Origin: Microdochium bolleyi
Taxonomy: Eukaryota > Ascomycota > Sordariomycetes > Xylariales > Microdochiaceae
DNA: 64,000 nucleotides
Direction of reading: 5' to 3'
Assembly: GCA_001566295.1 (NCBI GenBank)
Contig: KQ964246.1
Coordinates: 2,108,001-2,172,000 of the forward strand
Shown here piece by piece: positions 55,936 through 64,000 of the stretch. Both the position numbers and the translations under genes were made by a program. How positions within the stretch are numbered: the first letter of the stretch is position 1; each line of letters opens with the position of its first letter. Under the pieces are notes generated by a model. It did no database searches and was not told where the DNA came from. It saw only the letters and a list, made by a program, of their open reading frames with translations.

Positions 55936-57378
55936 ATGGTTCAGTTACAAGAAGTCAGCGGCGAGATGGCTGACCGCCTGGAAGCGATCGAACAGGAGCA
56001 CGAGAAGCAGATCAACACCACATCATCCACACAACCAGCTGCTGCTGCTGCTGCTGTTGCCTCTCCGTCGAGCCAAGATGACAAGCCCACAGCACCGCCA
56101 CCACCCGCAGTGGCTGGCCCAGTCCCGCCAGACCTTACGCAGCTCATGATGGGCCAGTTCCCCACCCTCTCCGAGCAGCGCGCCGCGTTCGCCGGGAAGA
56201 AGACGGTCGATGAGGTCGCGGCCGAGCTCAAGAAGTCGCCCTTCTTCATGACGGAGCTCGAGGAGAACGACGAGACCGAGGCCTTCAAAGCGCTCGCGTA
56301 CGAGGGGACACCGCTCGAGAACGGGACTGAGTTCAAGCAGCAAGGCAACGGGTGCTTCAAGGCCAAGCGCTGGGCCGACGCAAAGGAGTTTTATACCAAA
56401 GGGATCTTGATCCTTGCCGCGGAGGAGCGGAAGCGCAGGCCGCCTCCCGTCACTGCCCCCCGCGGCATCCCGCTCGCGGCGGCGGAGCAGGAGAAGTGGC
56501 AGCTCAGCGCCGACGAGCGGCAGCAGGCCCTCGACGAGAAGTGGCCCGAGACGACCGACGAAGATGTCGCGGCCGCCACGATCGCCAAGCAGAAGCAGCT
56601 CCTCGAGACGCTCTACGGCAACCGCGCCGCGTGCCACCTCGAGCTGCGCAACTACCGCAGCTGCTGGCTCGACGGGTCCGCGGCGCTGCGCCTCAACGAC
56701 AAGAACGTGAAGGCGTACTACCGCTCCGCGCGGGCGTTCCTGGCCGTCGACCGCATTCCGGAGGCTGACGACGCGTGCGCCCGCGGCCTCGAGGTCGACC
56801 CGGACAACGTCTCCCTGAAGGCCGTGGCGCGGGACATCATCAAGCGCGCCGAGGAGGTCGCCGCGAAGCAGCGCAGAGAGGCGGAGCGGGAGGCGCGCGA
56901 GAAGCGGCGTGCCGCACTGCTCAAGGCGGCGCTTAGGGCGCGAGGCATCCCGATGCGGGAGACGGCGCAGCCGCCCGAGATGGAGGACGCCAAGGTCGAG
57001 CTCACGCCGGACCCGGACGACCCGCGGAGCAGCCTGAGCTTCCCGACCGTGCTGCTGTACCCGACGGACCTGCAGAGCGACTTCATCAAGGCGTTCAACG
57101 AGATGCAGAGCGTCGGAGATCATCTCGAGTACATCTTCCCGCTGCCTTGGGACCAGGCGGGCAAGTACACGGCCGCCAAGGTCGAGTGCTATATGGAGAC
57201 GACAGCGGGTGGGCTGATCAAGGTGGGCAAGAAGCTGCCGCTGCTCAAGATCCTGAGCTCGGGCAAGGTCGAGGTCGTTGACGAGGTCGTGCGGATATTT
57301 GTCGTGCCTAAGGCCGAGGCGGACGCGTGGGTGGTCGAGTTTAAGAGCAAAAGGGCTGCTGAGAGGGGAGAATCATGA
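55936..57378 (+). CDS. cns1: CNS1/TTC4-type Hsp90-Hsp70 co-chaperone
   Basis: TPR co-chaperone that binds the C-terminal EEVD of Hsp90/Hsp70. Single exon, 480 aa, ATG at 55936. Residues 1-75 are low-complexity (poly-Ala, Pro-rich). A conserved N-terminal part has FPTLSEQRAAFAGKKTVDEV and SPFFMTELEENDETEAFKAL. The three-unit TPR domain (about 130-330) holds GNGCFKAKRWADAKEFYTKG, LYGNRAACHLELRNYRSC and NVKAYYRSARAFLAVDRI, including the Lys/Asn/Arg positions of a carboxylate clamp. A long charged helix with KQRREAEREAREKRRAALL follows. The C-terminal wheel-like domain (about 350-475) has SFPTVLLYPTDLQSDFIKAF and VEVVDEVVRIFVVPKAEAD. A short Ala/Arg insertion (near 165-200) splits the first TPR from the second. 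Confidence 0.93.
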   Translation: MVQLQEVSGEMADRLEAIEQEHEKQINTTSSTQPAAAAAAVASPSSQDDKPTAPPPPAVAGPVPPDLTQLMMGQFPTLSEQRAAFAGKKTVDEVAAELKKSPFFMTELEENDETEAFKALAYEGTPLENGTEFKQQGNGCFKAKRWADAKEFYTKGILILAAEERKRRPPPVTAPRGIPLAAAEQEKWQLSADERQQALDEKWPETTDEDVAAATIAKQKQLLETLYGNRAACHLELRNYRSCWLDGSAALRLNDKNVKAYYRSARAFLAVDRIPEADDACARGLEVDPDNVSLKAVARDIIKRAEEVAAKQRREAEREAREKRRAALLKAALRARGIPMRETAQPPEMEDAKVELTPDPDDPRSSLSFPTVLLYPTDLQSDFIKAFNEMQSVGDHLEYIFPLPWDQAGKYTAAKVECYMETTAGGLIKVGKKLPLLKILSSGKVEVVDEVVRIFVVPKAEADAWVVEFKSKRAAERGES

Positions 57379-57697
57379 GAACCAAAGATAGACTGTGAGA
57401 ACTCGACGGCTCCAAAAGGCGCATCAAAGTCAAAAAGTCGCAAAAATCGACAACCCAAACGTGCGACAGCATTGTTGAGATCCGAGGTGTCGGGCATTAA
57501 TACAGTTCGTATCTGTGCTATGATGAATCGGAAAGAAAAAGAAACCTGTAGTCTATGTGGAAACATTGAAACCCTTTTGCAAGCAACGCCAAAACGCCTC
57601 CTGAAAACCGTACTTCTCTCCGCATGCAAGTTGAGTATTACAGCCCTCTATATCTTACACGATTGTATGCAGTCGACCGGCAGAAGAGTGTCTAGTC
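57379..57697. other. convergent 3' flanks, 319 bp
   Basis: AT-richer sequence between the 3' ends of CNS1 and the APSES-type gene. No gene seen. Confidence 0.5.
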
Positions 57698-59532
57698 TCA
57701 TTCCCAAGCCCTAGCGAGGGTCGGCTCCGATCCTCTTCGAGGAAGCTTGGGACACCTTGGCTCACCAGCGCCCTCTGAGGCAGTAGAGGCTCTCAAGTCT
57801 AGCAGCGTGCGGGCTGCGTCGTGTGTGTTTGTGGCTGTCTGCTCTTGAAGCTGCCTCGCTTCTATCATCGGAGTAGTGGGAAAATCAAACGTGCCATACC
57901 GTGTGGCATACGACTGCCGAGGGGTGCTCTGAGCCGAGTTGTCGCGGGTAGCAGCACCAGAGTACACAGATGACGAGCAAACAGTTTCTGGCGGGGAGCA
58001 GTAATGCTGCTCCCGGCTTCCGTGATGCTGGCCTGTGCAAAATCCAGTTGGGGTGCGCTGATAGTCGCCGGATATCTCCTGGCTAGGCCGCTTGCGAGTG
58101 CTGCTCAACGGTGTCTGTAAATGGTGCTGGTATGTCTCTCGCTCAGCAGGATAGTGCGCCAGCGTCGCTGGTCGTGAGGAGTCTGGAGAGATGCCCGGGT
58201 CTCCGGAAGCTTCAGCTTGGCTTGACCGCGCGGGGTCAATCGCATATGCGGTAGAGACCGGGGAGCTATGGTTGGGTAGCTCTGGTGACCTGATCTGGGG
58301 CGTCTGAGGAGACGGGTAATATGCGCGTGTGGGAGCCCGGGGTAGTGGCGTGCGAGACTGCTTCAAGCCCACTCCTCCTGCCTCGCGATGCGGAGCAACC
58401 TGTTGTGTGGTAGAAGTCTGTACCGTGATTGTGTCCTGAGCCTCGGACTGGCCAGTCATTGGGCCTGCATTGGTTCTCAAGAGATTAGACAAAGACTGGC
58501 CTGTCTGGCTCGAGTTTCCGTAGCGACAGCGGAACGTCTCGGCCTCTCGGGTTGCCGCTTTCACAACAGCCGCATTGATCTTCATGTATTCGTAGCCATC
58601 ACAACCCGGGGAAATACAGGACGCTGGGAATTCTGGCCCGAAGATGGGGATCAGTGCTGGAGCGATGCTGTGGCAGAATGTGGCACAGACTGCCTTTGCA
58701 CAGTCATATGGCAACCAGTAGCCTAGGTGACAACATTAATAAGTACAGGAAACTAAGCGTTGTGGATTATGGCAAAGAAAGGCTTGAAGCATACCTTGAG
58801 CCACAATGGAACCGCCTGTGATGCTGTGGCTGATGGTCTTGAGGCCAGGGTTGAGGTTGAGCATTTTGGCGGGCATTGTCTGGCACGACGGTCAGTCATG
58901 ACCCCCCAGCAAAGATCATTGCCTTGCGTGTACTGAACCGCGTATCTGCGGATGTTGAAACTTACCTTAGGATGGCCGCAGCATTTGAAGAAGGGTGTGA
59001 TCCGAACCAAGCCAACATTGTAGTCCCACATTACAGTATACGTGTTTTTTCCTGGGGGGTAGGTGAATGTGTACTGGAAGACTGCATCGTCACGTCAGTA
59101 TTCAGTGATGTGCAACGGTCACATTTTAGGCGCACCTTCGAAGCTGTCGCGACCTGTCTTGAGCTGAAAATCCTTCTTCCCACTGTTGTACGGGATATGC
59201 CTGCAACAGTTCTGAATGTCGCCGAGCAGGTAAACACCAAAGTGCTGGAGCTGTCGTGTCGTCGCGGCATCCAAGTCTTCAAAGGGCGGAAAGTTCACAT
59301 CGCCTTTGGGACCATTCCTCCCCGAGAGTGTCGCAGCTTCCTGTGCGAGCCTCTGCGTTGTGGGAGAACTCTGCATTGAATTTGATGTTGAGGCCCGTTG
59401 TGGCCTCGAGGCAGCATTTCCGCTAGACGCTGCTCCCTGGCTGCTTTGGGCTCTCTGACTGCTAGGGTTGAGGATAGAGTCGATCCTCATCCTCTTGTGT
59501 TGAGGCGAGTCTGAGTATGGCTCCCAAGCCAT
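57698..59532 (-). CDS. APSES-type (Xbp1-like) DNA-binding regulator
   Basis: Putative transcription factor with a KilA-N/APSES-type DNA-binding domain of the fungal Xbp1-like kind. Four exons: 59532-59136, 59081-58966, 58879-58795, 58722-57698 (540 aa), with GT-AG introns of 54, 86 and 72 bp. The N-terminus carries SPQHKRMRIDSILN, an NLS-like basic patch. The conserved domain spans exons 2-4: YPPGKNTYTVMWDYNVGLV, ITPFFKCCGHPK, TMPAKMLNLNPGLK, HSITGGSIVAQGYWLPYDCA, KAVCATFCHSIAPALIPIFG and PEFPASC. The C-terminal 250 residues are Ser/Thr/Pro/Gln-rich. First ATG of the open frame at 59532; a longer reading starts only with TTG. Its targets are unknown; the yeast relative is a stress-induced repressor. 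Confidence 0.83.
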
Positions 59533-62500
59533 GTTGATGTTTGATGGCAGCGTGGCTTGGCCGTGACTACTCAAGTTCTGCTCAGGTGTTGTGAGGATGA
59601 GCCCGGCCTAGACAACAGGTCTAGGAGAGAAACACGTTTATAACTTTGAAAAGGGATAGTGGCACAATCGAGTTTGGGGCCATCCACGAGCTCTTCCCCG
59701 TCCCGCGTCTCTGGGTGCCTCGTGAGGCGAGACGGTCCGTTAGTCTCTGTCACGCCTTCGTGTTTGGGACTCGTCGTTGATGTTGAGTGTGTCGTTGGAT
59801 TAGCCTTTGGGATGCTCTTTTTGGGCCGTTTGTAACTCGACTGTTCTACGCACGGGGCGGATGTTCACCGCTACGGAGTTGCAGTCGCCTGCCGAGGAAA
59901 TAACACTGAGCGGAGCTGAGGACGGATGCAATGCCCCAGGCATGGAGCCACGCATGAGCACCGCCGCGCTTTTGAAGGATTCGGGATGCAGCTTGCTAGA
60001 CTTGCATAACCACGGAGACACTAGACTCACAAAACCCCCCGAATGCGGCTGTCCAAGCAGAGGAGTAGTGCGGGACAGCTTGGCAAATGTGGAAGAGACG
60101 AGCCGTTGTGGACAAACCACGGATGTGGAGGCAGCAGCATAGCTCGCGGTGTTTCATCTGGCCGTTCAAGAAGCAGTGCTCCCCGAAACAGGACATGACA
60201 GGCGACAGGAAGTCGCAGTCAGGGACTGCCTGGCAGGCTAGAGTCAGACTCTTTGTGCTTGACGCAAGCGATTGTAAAGGTATTGCAATCAGATATAGCG
60301 AAGCCAAGCCAGACTTCTGCCAAAAATCTTCGTAGACGCCGCGTGTCGATATATCGGACGGGCGAGAACCAGCGGCAGCGTGCATGGGCTCCCGTCTTCG
60401 CAGTTCGAATCGGCCGGCTCGGGTGAGAAGACGCAGTTGGCTGTTGCCACGGTGCCGTCTAGATCTGCCTTGAACCACGTGTTTTGACTCGACACACACG
60501 TGCTTCTGATCCTGAAACCTGGTGCGGTCACTGTCCTGACAGACGCGTAGTGCCACCAGGTTATGGCAATGCCATGCTGCTCGCAAGCCTAGCATGAGAA
60601 AGGTCAGATTTGTGATGCAATCCAGGCACAGGCGCATCTGTGCCGAGCTCTGGGACGTGCCGCCACAGCTCTTGAGACCCTCACTGCAAACATTGACCGA
60701 TCTTAATGACGGCTAGAACCTCTGGTGCTGTCTTGTACTGTCTGATCTTGATATTATGCACAAGGTTGACGAAAACGTCGTGTACACTTTGTCAAGTTCT
60801 CCGCGGATCCCAGAGCCTCTCAAGATTGCAGATATCTCCTCAGAGAGGCATGTCAGCTCATGCCCGGACCGCGTACAGCTTCTTTCGGTAAAGACGTTTG
60901 GGCGACCCGAAGAACATAGATGCTCATGAGTCAAGAAAATTATGCTCTGGAGTGCAGTGGCACCAGCAATATGGTAGCACATGAGCATACGGAGACGTGC
61001 GATCTCGAGTCAACGATCCCACCTTAGGCTTTGTTCGGGACACTGCTGCTCCATGGCAGCTGCGGCTTCCCGCCATGCGGAGTATGAGCTTCTCTGGATG
61101 CTTCATACCTGTCCAGATCGGGCGACGTGCGTTTGTGTACACATGGATGAAGCGAACAGTCTGATGAGACACAGAACCTTCTCGTGTCCGGCCCGGTCTG
61201 ATCGCCCGTGTGAGAGACGCCCTGGCTTGTGCTTTTGCGGCAACGCCTGGGTCATCATGCGGTCAGGTTGGCAATTGTGTGTCGCGGTTGAACAGCCCCG
61301 TCCTGCCGGACTCATGATTGCCACGACTTCTGGAGCGGAATGGCAGTTTCAGCAATCGCATGGAGGCCCAGCTGCGTCATGGGAGATCTGCCTTGCCGTG
61401 CTTTCGGCGGGCTAGTCGTGCCGTCGCCGTGATAGACACCAACCAGAAAGCTATGCATGTGGCGGCACCGGCCTTGGCTGCAGTGAAGGGCAGTCGTAGT
61501 GTGACCTGAGTCACGGGAATGTGAGGCATTGAGCGACGGCTGGCAGAGCATGGACCGTCGTACACTTCTGCGGAATAATCCAGACGCTGTGGTACCCCTG
61601 GGGCCAGCACACACTGTCACGCACAGCTTGCTCAGGGATGACGTACAGAGCATGCGATGCGGAGAAATATTACCAATGGAGAATTTCAACATTGCTCAAA
61701 ACCATGTGGTGGTTTCTTGGTGCCACAATCATGGCATTGGAGATCGTGCTGGGCTCGATGACGCCCCTTCTTAGATGAATAGCAGCGTTTTCCATGCCAC
61801 TGTAGGGCCTTGACAGACGAGATAATGCTATAAAAATGCTGTGCTGGGGCTAACAGGGTATTGCTGAAGACGAACCGCTGACTATGGTAAAGTGTCGTGG
61901 ACGGCGCCTTCGCTCACGATGCTGGAGCTGGGACGAATCCCCTTCAGTCGCACCAATGAAGAGCGAGTATTCTGTGGGTGACAATCCCGACGACCAGTAC
62001 GGAGTAGAGCCGTGTGCCAGCAGTTGAGGTCGGATGGATAGAGGTAAGGAGACACCAGAGCAAACAATGGGCCAGAGAGTGTCGCATTGCTGAGTTGATG
62101 AAGACAGTGCACATTCACGTACCCATGCCTGCAAGGTGGGGCCAAGCTGGAGCGTGACCCTGCAGCTCGCATGACAGGAGTGGAGCGGGGCAGAAATTGG
62201 GCCGGGGCCCAACCCAGACGCGTCCCATGTTTACATAGCGCGATAAGATAGGGCACATGCCTGCTTGGACGCCAAAGTCAACAACCAGGCAGTTCGCAAC
62301 ACCACCTCTGCTGGCAACGATCGCAGCAACGGCCTGGCGCGCAGAGTCTTCTCCCTCTACAGCCTTCCGCGCGTGGACCCAGCTGGGACTGTACGCTCTC
62401 TATTCCATTGCGACACGGCCCTCCCGAGGCGAGCTTTCGAGCCTCACACCACCAGACTCGGGCTTCCGACGACACTCACTACGACATCACGGCCTAGTCA

Positions 62501-62638
62501 GCAACAGTCCTGGTTGATTGTGCTGCGTCTTCGCTCTCTTGCCACTCGCTAGAACCACTGCCGACAGACGACCATTTCTCCAGCCGCTTTCCACCACCAT
62601 ATTGCATCAGCGCGGTGTCACACAGACTGTCTTGCAAG
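59533..62638. other. 3.1-kb region without a confident gene, ends in TOP2 promoter
   Basis: Contains a Cys-rich minus-strand island near 60100-60640 (see findings), one copy of TACGGAGTA at 61998-62006, and the TOP2 promoter/leader at the right end. No tRNA or transposon seen. Confidence 0.45.
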
Positions 62639-64000
62639 ATGGATTCCGACATTTCTGACGACTCCGTCTTCAATGACGTCGAGAACGACTCTGATGCCTT
62701 CTCCCCCGAAGCTGTATGCACGCCAATCTTTCCCCACACTTGACCTCGTCGACCCTCCATCACCATCAGCTCCTCGCGGGTGCCAACGCCCATTACTCAC
62801 AGCTAACACTGAACCCCACACAGAAACCCAAAGCAAAGGCTGCTGCCAAGAAGCCTGCTGCGGCCAAGCCCAAGGCCGCGCCCAAGAAGATGACCCAGAC
62901 CACCATCAGGACGAAGGCCGCTCCCAAGAAGCGTGCCAAGCCGGAGAGCGACGACGACGACGACGACGACAACAACAATGATGTGTCGGGTTTCTCGAAT
63001 ACACCGCCGATTAACAAGAAGCAGAAGAAGGAGCCTGCGGCAAAGAAGACAGCCGGGAATCCTCTCGAGGAGATCGAAAATGACAGCATGATGCAATTAG
63101 ATGGACCGTCCGACCCCAAAAGCAGCAAGAAGTCTGCGACAGACACGTACCAAAAACTCTCACAACGCGAGCACATCCTCGTCCGTCCTGATACCTACAT
63201 CGGCTCAGTGGAGCGCACCGAGCAACAGATGTGGGTGTACAACAAGGAGCTCAGCCAGATGGAGAACCGCAAGGTCAGCTTCGTGCCCGGTCTCTACAAG
63301 ATCTTTGACGAGATTCTTGTCAACGCTGCCGATAACAAGCAAAGAGACGAGACAATGACCTACATGAAAATCACGATCAACCGCGCAGAAGGCCAGATCA
63401 CGGTCGAGAACAACGGCAAGGGCATTCCCATCGAGATGCACGAGAAGGAGAAAGTCTACATTCCCGAGCTGGTCTTCGGCCACCTCTTGGCAGGTTCCAA
63501 CTTCGACGACAACGAGAAGAAGACCGTGGGTGGTCGAAACGGTTATGGTGCGAAGCTGTGCAACGTTTTCAGTACCGAGTTCACCCTTGAGTGCCAAGAC
63601 ATCAAGAATGGCAAGCGTTACAAGCAGACATGGACCAACAACATGACCAACATGAGCAAGGCGAAGATCACGACGAGCTCCACAAAGGACTTTGTCCGCA
63701 TCTCATTCAAGCCAGACTGGGCCAAGTTCGGCATGCCTGACGGCATCGATGATGATCTGGAGGCCCTGCTGCATCGTCGAGTCTACGACATGGCTGGAAC
63801 TGTCACCGGCGTCAAGGTCTATTTGAATGACGAAGTCTTGAAGCTCAACTTTGCCAAATACTGCGAGTTGTACTCCAAGGCCATTGCGAAAGAGCGCGGC
63901 GACGAGGACCTCTCTGGTCCGAACTCCAAGGTCATCCTTGAGACGGAGGGCCACAAAGGACGGTGGCAGATCGGCTTCGCCGTTTCGGACGGTTCTTTCC
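62639..64000 (+). CDS. top2: DNA topoisomerase II, N-terminal part (cut by window edge)
   Basis: ATP-dependent type IIA topoisomerase that decatenates chromosomes. Exon 1 62639-62713 (25 codons), 110-bp intron (GTATGC...CACAG), exon 2 from 62824 to the window end (417 codons visible). The acidic start MDSDISDDSVFNDVE is followed by a Lys/Ala/Pro-rich tail, an Asp run (PESDDDDDDD), and NLS-like NKKQKKEPAAKK. The GHKL ATPase domain begins with TYQKLSQREHILVRPDTYIG and continues with FVPGLYKIFDEILVNAADNK, ENNGKGIPIEM, the VFGHLLAGSNFDD block, and the ATP-lid GGRNGYGAKL. The transducer region is starting at the right edge. All core ATPase residues are present; no break seen. Confidence 0.96.

Noticed and set aside
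56023..57123. 366-codon open frame opposite CNS1
   Set aside because: Antisense shadow with Leu/Arg/Gly bias and no domain; CNS1 explains the region.
1..64000. CRISPR array, rRNA genes, intact transposon or biosynthetic gene cluster
   Set aside because: No spaced direct repeats, 5S or 18S/28S-like sequence, transposase/reverse transcriptase motif, or PKS/NRPS/terpene domains were seen.

Overview
The window is nuclear DNA from a filamentous ascomycete (Pezizomycotina, most probably a Sordariomycete). Three things point there: short introns of about 50-160 bp with GTRNGT donors, CTNAY-type branch sites and YAG acceptors; GC-rich coding exons; and fungus-specific proteins (HET-domain NLR, NDT80-like and APSES-type regulators, SUR7-like protein, GH76, fungal MscL). 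I see no bacterial operon, CRISPR array, rRNA or intact transposon. I support 20 protein-coding genes, two of them cut by the window edges, and one intron-containing tRNA gene. Exon junctions were set by hand from splice signals and a continuous reading frame; all coordinates given are for coding sequence only.

Layout. 0-8 kb, all minus: an AA11-like lytic polysaccharide monooxygenase (runs off the left edge), a fungal MscL-type channel, a SUR7/PalI-type membrane protein and a conserved fungal protein of unknown role. 8-14 kb: a short-chain dehydrogenase (minus), the HPPK-DHPS folate enzyme (minus) and a nitronate monooxygenase (plus). 15-17 kb: an NDT80-like transcription factor (minus). 17.2-30.1 kb: about 12.9 kb without a recognisable gene, but with clear minus-strand splice signals in its first 5 kb, read here as a long spliced leader or an unrecognised transcript. 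30-36 kb: TIM21 (minus) divergent from the Arf-GAP GLO3 (plus), then a PAS-domain protein (minus). 38-42 kb: a ten-exon EED homologue (PRC2 subunit) and a YIPF6-type Golgi protein, both plus. 42-50 kb, minus: the RNA polymerase I core-factor subunit RRN11, complex I subunit NDUFA5, and a 1113-residue HET/NB-ARC/TPR NLR. 50-53 kb: tRNA-Ala and a GH76 mannanase-like cell-wall enzyme (plus). 53-60 kb: HIS5 (minus), co-chaperone CNS1 (plus) and an APSES-type regulator (minus). 62.6 kb to the end: DNA topoisomerase II (plus, cut by the right edge).

Most genes are unlinked housekeeping functions (folate and histidine synthesis, mitochondrial import and respiration, vesicle traffic, rRNA transcription, chaperones, DNA topology), as expected for a fungal chromosome arm. 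There is no biosynthetic cluster. The accessory or regulatory items are the NLR, the LPMO, the EED gene, the three putative regulators (NDT80-like, PAS, APSES) and the large non-coding block upstream of the NDT80-like gene.
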